In this document: in pieces, positions 8,145-17,445 of the stretch | How the letters are laid out: each line of letters begins with the position of its first letter | Position numbering within the stretch: position 1 is the first letter of the stretch | Assembly: GCF_001552535.1 (NCBI RefSeq) | Contig: NZ_BCRJ01000024.1 | Span: forward strand, 1-64,000 | Direction of reading: 5' to 3' | Source of the DNA: Nocardioides jensenii JCM 1364 = NBRC 14755 | Lineage (GTDB): Bacteria > Actinomycetota > Actinomycetes > Propionibacteriales > Nocardioidaceae | DNA: 64,000 nt | Notes under the pieces: generated by a model | Seen by the model: only the letters and a program-made list of their open reading frames with translations | Told to the model about the DNA's origin: nothing | Databases searched by the model: none | Translations under genes and position numbers: made by a program

Positions 8145-11100
8145 GTCGGTAGGCACGCACCAGGGTCTGGTCGAAGGTGGTGCCGTGCACGTCGCTCGCG
8201 GCCACCCGCAAGGACACGAACTCCCCCTTGCGTGGGTGCCGATAGCTCGCCACGAACTGACCCCCGCCGCGTTCGACCACGCGGGTCGTCGCCCAGGACT
8301 CGCCGTCGTCGTAGGACACCCACACCCGCATGCTGTCGACGGCGCCGGCGCTCGATCCCAGCTGGTGCGTGGCATTGAGGCGCAACGAGACATCGTCGCC
8401 GTGACGAGCCGTGTTGGCCAGGTCGAGCGCGGGAGTCGACCCACCACGGGTCAGCCCCGAGTAGTCGACGTCGATCAGCGGCAGCGTCTGCTGGGCACCG
8501 GTGCCCGTCGAGGCGAAGGTCCAGACGGTGTGGGTGCGCGTGGAGAGTCCGAGCACCGAGCCGTCGTGCTCGGTGTCCGCCTCGAGCCGGTAGCCGGCCC
8601 GCGCGTCCGGGACCGCCACTCCCCCGGCCAGCGTGCCCGAACGATCGAGGAGCAGCTCGTCACCACGATAGAGGCGCAACGTCTCCCGGCTGCCGGCCAG
8701 CCCTTTCATCCAGTGGCCGTCGGAGTCGGTCAGTCCGGCGAGGTCGAAGCGCAGCTGCCCGCCGGCGGTGCGCTCGTTGAGCATCCTCCAGTTGTACGGC
8801 GTGGCCGTGTTGTTGGCGACCCCCGGCGAGAGGGGGGCACCCAGCCAGTTCTCGGTGACCTCCTGCCCCGGCCGCAGCACCCGCCGGTGCCGGGCGAAGA
8901 GCAGGTCACCGGGCATGTTGTAGAGGAACTGCCAGGCACCGTACGTCGTCATGTCCGGGTCGGCGGTGAGGTACTCGGTGCGGGTGTAGCCCAGCTCGGG
9001 CACGTAGTCGGCGGCCGTCGGCGTGCTGCACGCACACGGGGTCCAGGACCCGTAGCGCAGGCGCCACCCGTGCTCGCCGGTTCCGGTCGTGTGGAACCGC
9101 GACGAGACCGTGGCCAGGTCTCGCTCGCGCACCCGGTAGTCGATGACGCGTGGAATCTGCTGCTGCTCGACGAACGTCAGACCGTAGGCGTACGGCGTCC
9201 GCGGCGTACCGGTCAGCCTCAGCTTCGTCGGAGCGTTCCCCGTCGCCAGCCCGCGCAGGCGCAGGCCCTCGGCGCGGTCGACGGCGAGCACCGGCACCGG
9301 TCCCCCGACCCACGGATAGAACACCCCCTCCTCCGCCGAGTAGAGCATCACCATCGGTGCGCCGGCGTCCGCGGCGGCCTTCACCTGCTCGGCCCAGGTC
9401 ATGGTCGAGGACTCCTGCACCAGGGCCACGGATCCCTGCAGCCGGAGGCCGCTCAGGTCGGCGGCGGTGGCGTGCCCGGCGTCGATGACGGGCAGGGTCT
9501 GCCTTCCCTCGATCGCGGGACCGCCCTCCTGGACCGCGCCCACCTCGTGGTGACCGCGGCCGACCACCTCCGAGGTCAACAGCGGGACGCCGCTCTCCCA
9601 CTGCGAGAGCAGCTCGAAGGGGGCGTCGTCGACGCGTTCGGTCGGGGCGACGGAGACCTGCGAGGGCTCGCCGTCGGTGTAGTCCCAGTACCACTCGTCG
9701 GAGGTCGACAGATTGGTTCCGGGCTCGCCGCGGTGGAGCTTCATGGTGAGCTCGCGCGGTGTCGAGGTGCGCGGCGTGTGCAGCTGGACGGGTCGCGCGT
9801 TGCGGGCATCGAGCGTGACCGTGGAGTTGGGCGCCGTCACCGACACCTGGGGGTCCTGGACGATGCTCTGCTCCTCGACGAAGCGGCCACTGGGGTCCAT
9901 CGTGGTGACCAGTCCGAAGAGGTTGTAGTCACCCTCCGGGAGCCGCAGCGTCCACTCGGTCTGCTCGCCGGTGAGGTAGATGTTCTCCGGGTAGTAGCGG
10001 CCGTCGTGGTCCAGGTACGGCGTGGCGCGCAGCCGTGCGATCGCTGGCTCACCGCGGGTGTTGAGCGCCCGGAACGTCACGTCGACGGTGTCGTCCTGCT
10101 TGAGGAAGCCGACCGTGGTCCGCAGCTCGAGCCCGGATCCGTCGGAGGCGGAGACGAGCCCGGAGAACTCCGCGGCCTCGACCTCGGAGACGTCCACGTG
10201 CACGGTGGCGTGTGCCTGCCCACCGGCCGGCACCGTCACGGACGACGGCGAGACGGAGAGGACGTCGCCGGAGACCGGATCGCCGTGGTCCTCGACCAGC
10301 GTGGTGGTGAGGTCGAGGGTGACCGGCTGGTCGGTGGTGTTGGTGTAGGTGAGCTGCTTGTCGGAGGTCAGCTCGCCGTCGACGAAGGGCCGGGCGAAGT
10401 AGCCCATGAACTGCACCCCGGTGTCGACGTACACACCCTGCCGGGTCGCCCGGCCGACGTCGACGACCCCGGCGCCCCGGTCGAATGCATCGCCCGAGGT
10501 GGTCGGCCGCGCAGTCGAGGCGAGCGCCGCCTTCACCTGCACGGGCGTCCAGTCGGGGTGCTGTTGCAGCAGCAGGGCGACGGAGCCGGCGACGTGCGGC
10601 GAGGCCATGGAGCTGCCGGTCATCGAGGTGTACGCCGAGTCGCCCGACCCGGTGCCGGCGGCGCGGGCGGCGACGATGCCCATCCCCGGTGCCATCACGT
10701 CGGGTTTGAGCCCGCCGTCACCGATCAGCCCGTTGCGCGAGCCCGACCACTTCGCGTCGGTCCGCGACACCGCGCCGACGGTCAGGGCACTGGCCGCCGA
10801 ACCAGGGGTGGTCACGTCCATCGTGCCGGGCTGGCCGATGCTGCCGTTGCCGGCGGCGACCACGAACACCGTGCCGTTCTGCCGGCTGAGCTGGTCGAGG
10901 GCCTGGCTCATGGGGTCGTCACCCTTGGTGACCGGGCCGCCCAGGCTCAGGTTCACCACGTCGGCGTCGTTGGCCGAGGCCCACTCCATGCCGTCGATGA
11001 CCCACGACGCGGCGCCGGCTCCCGAGTCGTTGAGCACCTTGCCGATCATCAGGTCGGCGGCCGGCGCGACGCCGCGGTAGGCACCGTCCGATGCGGCGCC

Positions 11101-11949
11101 CGATCCGCCGACGATGGAGGCGACATGGGTGCCGTGGCCCGCGTGGTCGACCACCGAGCCGCTGTCGGAGAAGTCGCGGGTCGCGCCGATGCGTCCGGCG
11201 AAGTCTGGGTGCGTCGCGTCGATGCCGGAGTCGAGCACGGCGACGGTGACGCCGTCTCCATCGAGCCCGGCCTCCCAGGCCTCCGGCGCCCCGATCTGCT
11301 TCGTGCTGCGGTCGAGTGTGGCCGCCACCCGGAAGTCGAGGGACACCTTGGCCAGGCCGGTGCTCAACCGTGCTGGGGCACGTCCGGTGCCGGCCACGTC
11401 GGCCCAGAACCTCTCGGCATCGGCCTTGGCGGTCGAGACGGCCAGCGCGTCGATACTCTCGAGCACCCGGTCCCTGGTGGCGCCCCGCGGTGCGGGCTCG
11501 TGACGCAGTGGCGTTCGGCGCGCCGCGGCCGCCGTGTACTCGACGATGACCGGCAGCGTGGCCCGGTGCGCGTCGTCGTACTGCTGGCGCACGAGCGAGC
11601 TGACGTTGAACAGCTCGGGATCCAGGCGGCCCGCCGCGAGCAGTGCCGAGGCCGACCCGGGCTCGACGTGGACGTCACCCTCCGAGGTGAACGTGTGATA
11701 GCCGGCGCGCGGGTCGACCCGGCGTACGACGGTCCCGCGCTGGGTGCCGTCCCCTGCGGTGTCGAGGCGTACGACGTCCCCGGTGACCAGGGTGACCGTC
11801 GCCGAGGAGGGGGTGCGGTTGGCCTTGTTGTCCGGGGACGGAGGCGGCGCGCCCACGGCCTGGGAGCCGCCCGGGGCCAGGCCCAGGACGGCGACCGGAC
11901 CGACGACCAGGGCCAGGATGGTGCTGCGCCAGAACTGCGGTCCCCGCAT
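8137..11949 (-). CDS. Secreted subtilisin-like serine peptidase (S8) with PA-like insert
   Basis: This 1270-residue secreted protease begins with a signal peptide (about residues 1-31, with an Ala/Val/Leu core and likely cleavage after SQAVG). A pro-region is followed by the S8 catalytic domain, with Asp240 in VAVLDSGID, His272 in GHGTHVAS and Ser447 in GSSMASPHVAG. A long C-terminal part follows, including a PA-like segment near residues 850-910 (AEQVKAAADAGAPMVMLYS) and beta-sandwich-like regions. Secreted subtilases of this size in actinobacteria degrade extracellular proteins. The frame is intact. It is monocistronic; its 3' end overlaps the convergent MFS gene. ATG 11949 follows a GAGGAGCTC ribosome-binding sequence. 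Confidence 0.93.
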   Translation of the reverse strand: MRGPQFWRSTILALVVGPVAVLGLAPGGSQAVGAPPPSPDNKANRTPSSATVTLVTGDVVRLDTAGDGTQRGTVVRRVDPRAGYHTFTSEGDVHVEPGSASALLAAGRLDPELFNVSSLVRQQYDDAHRATLPVIVEYTAAAARRTPLRHEPAPRGATRDRVLESIDALAVSTAKADAERFWADVAGTGRAPARLSTGLAKVSLDFRVAATLDRSTKQIGAPEAWEAGLDGDGVTVAVLDSGIDATHPDFAGRIGATRDFSDSGSVVDHAGHGTHVASIVGGSGAASDGAYRGVAPAADLMIGKVLNDSGAGAASWVIDGMEWASANDADVVNLSLGGPVTKGDDPMSQALDQLSRQNGTVFVVAAGNGSIGQPGTMDVTTPGSAASALTVGAVSRTDAKWSGSRNGLIGDGGLKPDVMAPGMGIVAARAAGTGSGDSAYTSMTGSSMASPHVAGSVALLLQQHPDWTPVQVKAALASTARPTTSGDAFDRGAGVVDVGRATRQGVYVDTGVQFMGYFARPFVDGELTSDKQLTYTNTTDQPVTLDLTTTLVEDHGDPVSGDVLSVSPSSVTVPAGGQAHATVHVDVSEVEAAEFSGLVSASDGSGLELRTTVGFLKQDDTVDVTFRALNTRGEPAIARLRATPYLDHDGRYYPENIYLTGEQTEWTLRLPEGDYNLFGLVTTMDPSGRFVEEQSIVQDPQVSVTAPNSTVTLDARNARPVQLHTPRTSTPRELTMKLHRGEPGTNLSTSDEWYWDYTDGEPSQVSVAPTERVDDAPFELLSQWESGVPLLTSEVVGRGHHEVGAVQEGGPAIEGRQTLPVIDAGHATAADLSGLRLQGSVALVQESSTMTWAEQVKAAADAGAPMVMLYSAEEGVFYPWVGGPVPVLAVDRAEGLRLRGLATGNAPTKLRLTGTPRTPYAYGLTFVEQQQIPRVIDYRVRERDLATVSSRFHTTGTGEHGWRLRYGSWTPCACSTPTAADYVPELGYTRTEYLTADPDMTTYGAWQFLYNMPGDLLFARHRRVLRPGQEVTENWLGAPLSPGVANNTATPYNWRMLNERTAGGQLRFDLAGLTDSDGHWMKGLAGSRETLRLYRGDELLLDRSGTLAGGVAVPDARAGYRLEADTEHDGSVLGLSTRTHTVWTFASTGTGAQQTLPLIDVDYSGLTRGGSTPALDLANTARHGDDVSLRLNATHQLGSSAGAVDSMRVWVSYDDGESWATTRVVERGGGQFVASYRHPRKGEFVSLRVAASDVHGTTFDQTLVRAYRLK

Positions 11950-12078
11950 GAATGAGCTCCTCGGATCGTGACGTGCGATGTCGAGGACCCTAGGGGCCGG
12001 GGCACCTCTGTGGGGGCCGGCGCGGTGGCCAGAACGGACATCGCCCCAATCGGCCAGCCGCGGCCGCCGGACCAGAGG

Positions 12079-13050
12079 TCAGATCAGTCCGCGAGCCCGC
12101 GCCTGGACCCCGGCCTGGAAGCGGGAGCGTGCGTCGAGCAGGTCCATCAGGGCGGCCACCCGCCGACGCACGGTGCGCGCGCTGACCTGCAGCTGTCGCG
12201 CGATCGCGTCGTCGCCCAACCCGGCGGTCAGCAGGGTGAGCAGCTGCACGTCGACGTCGGCCACCTCGGTGGGGCGGGCGTCGTCGCGGGCGTCCTCGAG
12301 CATCGACTCGAGTGGCACGGCACGCTCCCAGAGCGCCTCGAACAGCATCACCAGGGCGTCCAGCAGCGCGGAAGGACCGATCAGCAACCCGGTCGACCCG
12401 ACCGACTCGGCGTCCATGGTCAGGGGGATCAGCGCCACCCGGCGGTCCGCGATCGACATCTTCAGGGGCAGCCCGCCCAACACCCGGGCCTCCTCGCCCG
12501 CGTCGGCTGCGGCGGCCAGCCAGTCGAGCTGGCCGGGCACGTCGAAGGCAGCGGTGTCGTAGATGCCGCGGCTGCGGGCACCGCGGGTGAGGTGCTCGAT
12601 CTCGTCCTCGTTGACCCCGAGCGTCGACACGTAGGGCGGGCGGTCGAAGGTCAGCACCTCCTCGCGTGCGCCCAGCTGCAGCTGGCGATAGCGCGCCTGC
12701 AGGGCGGAGCGGCCGCGCACGATGTCGGCCACTCCGTAGCTGGGCTCCTCCCGTTGCTCGGCGCGGAACTCCTCGGCGATCGCCCGCGCGGCGGCCACGG
12801 CGCGCTGCAGCTCGCTCTCACGCTCGGCCACCAGTGCGTCGATGGCGAGGTCGGGTCGCACCGCGACCACCACGTCGTCCGGGTTGCGACTGACCAGACC
12901 GAGGGCCTCGAGCCGCCCGATGGCGGCGCCGACGTCGTTGGCGTCGTTGCCGACGGTGGAGCTGACGTCGATCAGCCGGGCCTCGCCGAGCCGCACGACC
13001 GCACGATAGACGGCGGTCTCGTCCGGGCTGATCCCGAGAGCTTCGAGCAT
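12079..13050 (-). CDS. HTH regulator with TrmB-like N-terminus and LuxR-like C-terminus
   Basis: The 323-residue regulator has an N-terminal TrmB-type winged helix (residues 1-65, LGISPDETAVYRAVVRLGEARLID...). A central domain resembles the phospholipase-D-like/effector region of TrmB proteins, and the C-terminal helix-turn-helix (about 265-310, LLTLLTAGLGDDAIARQLQVSARTVRRRVAALMD) matches LuxR family DNA-binding domains. Proteins of this layout are common one-component regulators in actinobacteria. ATG 13050 puts the TrmB helix at the expected distance; the open frame upstream lies antisense to the IclR gene. It is divergent from the IclR gene, and the shared 123-base gap contains CACTAGTG (13095-13102) and GGAATTTCC (13126-13134) palindromes. 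Confidence 0.85.
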   Translation of the reverse strand: MLEALGISPDETAVYRAVVRLGEARLIDVSSTVGNDANDVGAAIGRLEALGLVSRNPDDVVVAVRPDLAIDALVAERESELQRAVAAARAIAEEFRAEQREEPSYGVADIVRGRSALQARYRQLQLGAREEVLTFDRPPYVSTLGVNEDEIEHLTRGARSRGIYDTAAFDVPGQLDWLAAAADAGEEARVLGGLPLKMSIADRRVALIPLTMDAESVGSTGLLIGPSALLDALVMLFEALWERAVPLESMLEDARDDARPTEVADVDVQLLTLLTAGLGDDAIARQLQVSARTVRRRVAALMDLLDARSRFQAGVQARARGLI

Positions 13051-13173
13051 GCTTCCTGCCTCGCACGTGGCCGGGTGGGCGGCTGGATGCTCCACACTAG
13101 TGCCGGGGCCCACCCGGGAGTCGAGGGAATTTCCGCCGGCAGGGCCGCGTCCGTCGCCGAGGAAGGAGCCGCC

Positions 13174-13926
13174 ATGAGCCAGGTGCCCGCCGCCACCCGC
13201 ACCTTGCGGGTGCTGCGCTTTCTCGCCGACCAACCCGGCCCCGTGCCGCTCGACCGGATCATGACCGAGGTCGACCTCCCCCGCAGCACGGCGTACCACC
13301 TGATCAACGCGATGGTCGACGAAGGCTTCGTCACCCACCTCGCCGACGAGCGGCGGTACGGACTGGGCGTCGCGGCGTTCGAGGTCGGCAGCGGCTACAC
13401 GCGGCAGGCGCCCTTGCAGAGGCTGGCCCGCCGCCCGTTGGCCCAGCTCGTCGACCGCACCGGCCACAGCGCCCACCTGGCGGTGCTGCACGGACGCGAC
13501 GTGCTCTACGTCGTCGAGGAGCGTGCCCCGGGACGGCCGCCGCTGGTCTCCGACGTCGGCGTGCGCCTGCCCGCGCACCTGACCGCCAGCGGCCGAGCCA
13601 TCCTGGCCGCACTTCCTGCCCAGCAGGTGCGGGCCGCCTATCCCGATCGCGCCGCGTTCGTCGACCGGCACGGCAAGGGTCCGGCGGGGCCGCGCCAGCT
13701 CAAGGCCGTGCTCCAGGAGACTCGCCAGCGCGGGTTCGCCACCGAGGACGGCGAGGTCACGCCGGGCTTCGCCAGCGTCGCCGCTGCGGTGCTCGACCAC
13801 AACGGCTACCCCGTCGCCGGCGTCGCGATCACCCACGAGTCCGACGAGGCGGTGGCCAACCTCGAGGCTGAAATACGACGTACGGCGGCCGAGCTCTCCC
13901 AACGTGTCTCGGGCCGACGGCAATAG
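13174..13926 (+). CDS. IclR family transcriptional regulator
   Basis: This 250-residue regulator has an N-terminal winged helix-turn-helix (residues 5-65, TRTLRVLRFLADQPGPVPLDRIMTEVDLPRSTAYHLINAMVDEGF) and a C-terminal IclR effector domain (about 80-245, ending GVAITHESDEAVANLEAEI). IclR proteins usually respond to aromatic or small carboxylic acids. ATG 13174 is supported by GGAAGGAG six bases upstream. The effector and target are not evident: the following gene (13980) starts 53 bases later on the same strand and could be co-regulated, and the other neighbour is the divergent TrmB/LuxR-like regulator. Confidence 0.93.
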   Translation: MSQVPAATRTLRVLRFLADQPGPVPLDRIMTEVDLPRSTAYHLINAMVDEGFVTHLADERRYGLGVAAFEVGSGYTRQAPLQRLARRPLAQLVDRTGHSAHLAVLHGRDVLYVVEERAPGRPPLVSDVGVRLPAHLTASGRAILAALPAQQVRAAYPDRAAFVDRHGKGPAGPRQLKAVLQETRQRGFATEDGEVTPGFASVAAAVLDHNGYPVAGVAITHESDEAVANLEAEIRRTAAELSQRVSGRRQ

Positions 13927-13979
13927 AACCCGTTCTCGTTCAGGAGTGACCTGGGGCACACAGCTTCGTTGTGCACTGC

Positions 13980-16454
13980 ATGAAGCTGACGGTCGACCGC
14001 TCGCAGTTGCGCCTCCTGATCGCCTCGGCGCTGGCCACCGGCCTCGTCGCCGCCGTGGTCACCGTGCCGTCGTACGAGCTCAGCAACACCGTGAGCGTGA
14101 CCGACGCCTATGACGCAGCGCGGCCGGTGCGGGCCGCCGACGGTCACTGGCACACGCACGATCCCGCCCGCAAGAACGACCTCAGCCAGGCCGACGAGCT
14201 TTCCAACGGCACCGCAGCCTCTGTCCGTGCCGGAACGTCGGATCCGACCACCGCCGACCAGGCACGCAGGAACGCGGCGTACGTCGCGCGGAGCCGCACC
14301 AGCGTCGACCCGACGCTGACCAGGGCCACCCTGCGCAGCCCGCGCCTGACCGTGCCCGAGAACCGGTACGCCGTCGCGGGCGGCTGCTATGCGCTGGCGG
14401 GTGCACCGATCCGGTTCCAGGCCACCGACCTGGGCGCGAACCTGCTCTACACGAAGACCCGGGCGTTCCTCACCGCGTCGGGCAACGGCGCGGTGACCGC
14501 GGCGCCCAAACCGTCGGTCGACGCGGAGTGGGTCACCCGCAAGACCTCGGCCGGGTTCACCTTCCAGCTCGCCGACGGCCGCTACCTGGCCGGCAACGGA
14601 ACCACCACGTCGGCGACTCCGCAGGCCTTCGGGCTGCGCACCACGACCGGCTGCCCGGCGTACCCGGAGGTCGAGGTGAACGTCACGGGCGCCCCGCACG
14701 CCGGGGTCACCTCGTTCCAGGAGGTGCGCGGCTACATCGACGCGCACGTGCACGGCATGGCCTTCGAGTTCCTCGGCGGCAAGATCCACTGCGGCAAGCC
14801 GTGGGACAAGTACGGCGCTCCCTCCGCCCTGGTCGACTGCCCGGACCACACGCTGACCAACGGCAAGGGCGCCCTGCTCGAGGCGGTCCTGTCCGGCAAG
14901 ACCTCCCACGACCCGATCGGTTGGCCGACGTTCAAGGACTGGCCGGCACCGAAGTCGCTGACCCACGAGGGCACCTACTACAAGTGGATGGAGCGGGCCT
15001 GGCGCGGCGGCCAGCGCATCTTCGTCAACCTGCTGGTCGAGAACGGCAAGCTCTGCCAGATCTATCCGATGAAGAAGAACTCCTGCAACGACATGGAGTC
15101 GGCCAAGCTCCAGGCCCGGGACATGCGCGCGATGGAGCGCTACATCGACGCGCAGTACGGCGGACCCGGCAAGGGCTGGTACCGCATCGTCACCAGCCCG
15201 CAGCAGGCCCGCACGGTGATCAACCAGGGCAAGCTGGCCGTGGTGATGGGCATCGAGGTGAGCATCCCGTTCGGCTGCACGATGAAGCTTGACATCCCGC
15301 AGTGCGACAAGGGATCCATCAAGAGACAGCTCGACGACCTCTACGACATCGGCGTGCGCCAGATGGAGCTGGTCAACAAGTTCGACAACGCCCTCTCCGG
15401 GGTGGCCGGCGACGAGGGCGCGGTCGGCGCCGTGGTCAACCTGGCCAACTTCCTCGAGACCGGTTCGTTCTGGAACATGAAGCACTGCGAGCCGGCCGAC
15501 GGCGAGTCGGCCGACAAGACCCAGTTCGCGCTGCCCGACATCAGCGGCGGCCAACAGGACGCCCTCTTCGGCGCCGTGGCCCAGATCGCCGGGATCGGCC
15601 TGCCGGCACTGCCGCTCTATGGCACCCCTCTGCACTGCAACCAGCGCGGGCTCACCGACCTCGGCAGCTATGCCGTGCAGCAGCTGATGGCCAAGAAGAT
15701 GCTGGTCGACCCCGACCACATGAGCGTCAAGGGTCGCCAGGCCACCCTGACCCAGCTGGAGAAGGCGCACTACTCCGGTGTGGTCTCGAGCCACTCGTGG
15801 TCGACGCCCGACGCCTACCCGCGCATCTACAGGTTGGGCGGGTTCGTGGCCCCGATGGCTGGCGACTCCACCGGCTTCCTGAAGAAGTGGCAGCGACACC
15901 TGGGCTGGGCCGACAAGCGGTTCTACTTCGGGTTCGGCTACGGCGCCGACATCAACGGGCTCGCCGAGCAGGGCGAGCCCCGCGGCGCCGACGCACCCAC
16001 CAAGGTCACCTACCCCTTCACCGGGCTGGGCGGTGTCCAGGTCGGGCAACAGCACAGCGGCCAGCGGGTCTATGACATCAACGTCGACGGGGTCGCACAC
16101 TACGGCCTCTATCCCGACTGGATCGAAGACCTCCGCCACCTTGGCGGCGCCTCGCAGGGAAAGGCGATCGTCGAGGATCTCACCCGCGGCCCGGAGGCCT
16201 ACCTGCAGACGTGGGAGCGCGCGCAGGGGATCAGGCCGGACTCGTGCCGCAACCCTGCCCTGCGTCGTACGCCGGCCGCAGTGAAGCGGCTGGTGCGCCC
16301 GGGCATGACCACGACCGCGGTGCTGCGGGCGGTGGGCCAGCCGTTCACCCGGCTGGGCACGACCTACGGCATCTGCGCAAGGACCAGCACCCGGGCGAAG
16401 GTGCGCATGACGATCACCTTCACCCGGGCCGGGCGAGTCAGCTCGGTCCGCTGA
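13980..16454 (+). CDS. Secreted amidohydrolase-like protein of ~824 residues
   Basis: The protein starts with a signal peptide (MKLTVDRSQLRLLIASALATG..., residues 1-35). The middle holds metal-ligand-like motifs of amidohydrolase or membrane-dipeptidase type: YIDAHVHGMAFEF near residue 255, MGIEVSIPFG near 420, and a late block VDPDHMSVKGRQ followed by SSHSWSTPDAYPRIY near residues 575-615. A Cys-rich set around HCGKPWDKYG, VDCPDH and HCEPADGES suggests disulphides. An N-terminal stretch (residues 120-225) looks like a carbohydrate-binding beta-trefoil. Similar actinobacterial proteins are often labelled coagulation-factor-5/8-like, without proven function. Substrate unknown. ATG 13980 is preferred over the GTG at 13971. 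Confidence 0.7.
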   Translation: MKLTVDRSQLRLLIASALATGLVAAVVTVPSYELSNTVSVTDAYDAARPVRAADGHWHTHDPARKNDLSQADELSNGTAASVRAGTSDPTTADQARRNAAYVARSRTSVDPTLTRATLRSPRLTVPENRYAVAGGCYALAGAPIRFQATDLGANLLYTKTRAFLTASGNGAVTAAPKPSVDAEWVTRKTSAGFTFQLADGRYLAGNGTTTSATPQAFGLRTTTGCPAYPEVEVNVTGAPHAGVTSFQEVRGYIDAHVHGMAFEFLGGKIHCGKPWDKYGAPSALVDCPDHTLTNGKGALLEAVLSGKTSHDPIGWPTFKDWPAPKSLTHEGTYYKWMERAWRGGQRIFVNLLVENGKLCQIYPMKKNSCNDMESAKLQARDMRAMERYIDAQYGGPGKGWYRIVTSPQQARTVINQGKLAVVMGIEVSIPFGCTMKLDIPQCDKGSIKRQLDDLYDIGVRQMELVNKFDNALSGVAGDEGAVGAVVNLANFLETGSFWNMKHCEPADGESADKTQFALPDISGGQQDALFGAVAQIAGIGLPALPLYGTPLHCNQRGLTDLGSYAVQQLMAKKMLVDPDHMSVKGRQATLTQLEKAHYSGVVSSHSWSTPDAYPRIYRLGGFVAPMAGDSTGFLKKWQRHLGWADKRFYFGFGYGADINGLAEQGEPRGADAPTKVTYPFTGLGGVQVGQQHSGQRVYDINVDGVAHYGLYPDWIEDLRHLGGASQGKAIVEDLTRGPEAYLQTWERAQGIRPDSCRNPALRRTPAAVKRLVRPGMTTTAVLRAVGQPFTRLGTTYGICARTSTRAKVRMTITFTRAGRVSSVR

Positions 16455-16946
16455 TCAGCGGCCTTCGAGCTTCTTCTCGAGGGCACTGATCATCGAGCCG
16501 ACCGCCAATGACAAACCAGGCTTGACGATCACGGCGCTCGGGCCGGCCAGTTTGGCCACCTCGACGGCGACGGTCCACGTCAGCCGCGACCCGGTGGGCG
16601 TGGCCTCGACGACGTAGTCCTCGGCGAAGCGACGGATCCCGGGCTTGGTGGACTCGGCGACCGCGAACGTCATCCGCTGGTTCTCGTCCCAGCGGTAGAA
16701 CTTCTCGCGCACGGTGACGGCACCGCCGACGGTGACCTCGCGGATCGTGCCGACCCCGAAGGGCCGGCCACCCAGCCACTGCACCTTGGTGACACCGGGT
16801 CCCCAGGAGACGACCGCGTCGTCGGCGGCCAGCGCCTCCCACAGCGTCTCGACGGGTACGCCGACCTCGATCACCTTGGTGGTGACCGCCGGAGCGGTGC
16901 GGAGGAAGTCGTCGTCGGCCGGCTCGAGTGGGTACCAGTGGGTCAT
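16455..16946 (-). CDS. SRPBCC family protein (polyketide cyclase/START-like fold)
   Basis: This is a 163-residue single-domain protein. The pattern TTKVIEVGVPVETLWEALAADDAVVSWGPGVTKVQW, followed by alternating strands (VGTIREVTVGGAVTVREKFYRWDENQRMTFAVAES) and a C-terminal amphipathic helix, is the Bet v1-like SRPBCC fold. Members bind hydrophobic ligands or act as cyclases; this one resembles the polyketide_cyc2 branch. ATG 16946 gives the complete fold. It converges directly on the amidohydrolase-like gene with no gap. Upstream lies a 500-base region with only a gene remnant. Confidence 0.85.
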   Translation of the reverse strand: MTHWYPLEPADDDFLRTAPAVTTKVIEVGVPVETLWEALAADDAVVSWGPGVTKVQWLGGRPFGVGTIREVTVGGAVTVREKFYRWDENQRMTFAVAESTKPGIRRFAEDYVVEATPTGSRLTWTVAVEVAKLAGPSAVIVKPGLSLAVGSMISALEKKLEGR

Positions 16947-17445
16947 GTGGCGATCCTTTGGGAGCTGGAGGACGAGAAAGGGACTTCTTCATCGATGCAC
17001 GAGCGGAGGGGTGGCCGCCCTGCGCAGGGCCCGCCGAGCCTCCGGCACGAGGCGATACATCGTCACATAGGAGTGCACCTGCCCACGCGAGATGATCAGC
17101 TTGTCGGCCACGCCGGCCCGCGTCACCGCTGGCGCCGCATGGGTGCTGGCGAGCGCCGCGAGGAGATCTTCGCCTGCGCCCGGCGCCTGTCCACCCAGGG
17201 CCTGCTGAGCATCGTCACGAGGTCCTGCCCACCGCCGTCCCGGGTCGCGACAAGGTGGTGCGGGCCAAGGGCCACCAAGCACCGGGCAGCGGAGGGTCGG
17301 ACCCGGTGGTTACCAACAAGTAGGATCACTCTCACACCGCGGGACCCCTGACGTGGCGGCAGCTGCGGGAATAGGGTGCCCGAGAGCAGGTGCAGAGCGA
17401 TCCGCCTGGGCCACCAGGGGTTTGACGACGAGGAGCAGTTCTTTC
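16947..17445. other. 500-base region without a confident intact gene
   Basis: This interval between the divergent SRPBCC and Fe-S oxidoreductase genes must hold promoters for both. I find no strong -35/-10 pair, hairpin or repeat. The minus-strand stretch 16989-17160 has coding-like third positions and is listed separately. On the plus strand, 17148-17230 could encode a helix loosely like the start of a TetR regulator (ERREEIFACARRL), but the frame breaks straight after it. Confidence 0.5.
16989..17282 (-). pseudogene. Possible 3' remnant of an unidentified gene
   Basis: A 97-codon frame runs from GTG 17282 to a stop at 16989. Its first ~40 codons have poor GC third positions and a Pro/Gly/Arg composition like noncoding DNA. 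From about codon 40 on, third positions are nearly all G or C and the protein reads naturally (LLAALASTHAAPAV...VADKLIISRGQVHSYVTMYRLVPEARRAL). This is what a gene that lost its 5' part would look like. No family is recognised. It could instead be a small real gene. Confidence 0.3.

Noticed and set aside
8185..11955. A 1256-codon open frame antisense to the subtilase gene
   Set aside because: The sense strand has an intact S8 catalytic triad and signal peptide; the antisense product is low-complexity Arg/Gly/Val with no motif.
13806..16139. A 777-codon open frame antisense to the amidohydrolase-like gene
   Set aside because: The Val/Leu/Asp/His-rich product lacks any recognisable fold; the plus-strand frame has a signal peptide and metal-ligand motifs.
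16947..17445. A riboswitch or structured leader before the Fe-S oxidoreductase gene
   Set aside because: No convincing hairpin series or known aptamer signature could be found by eye.
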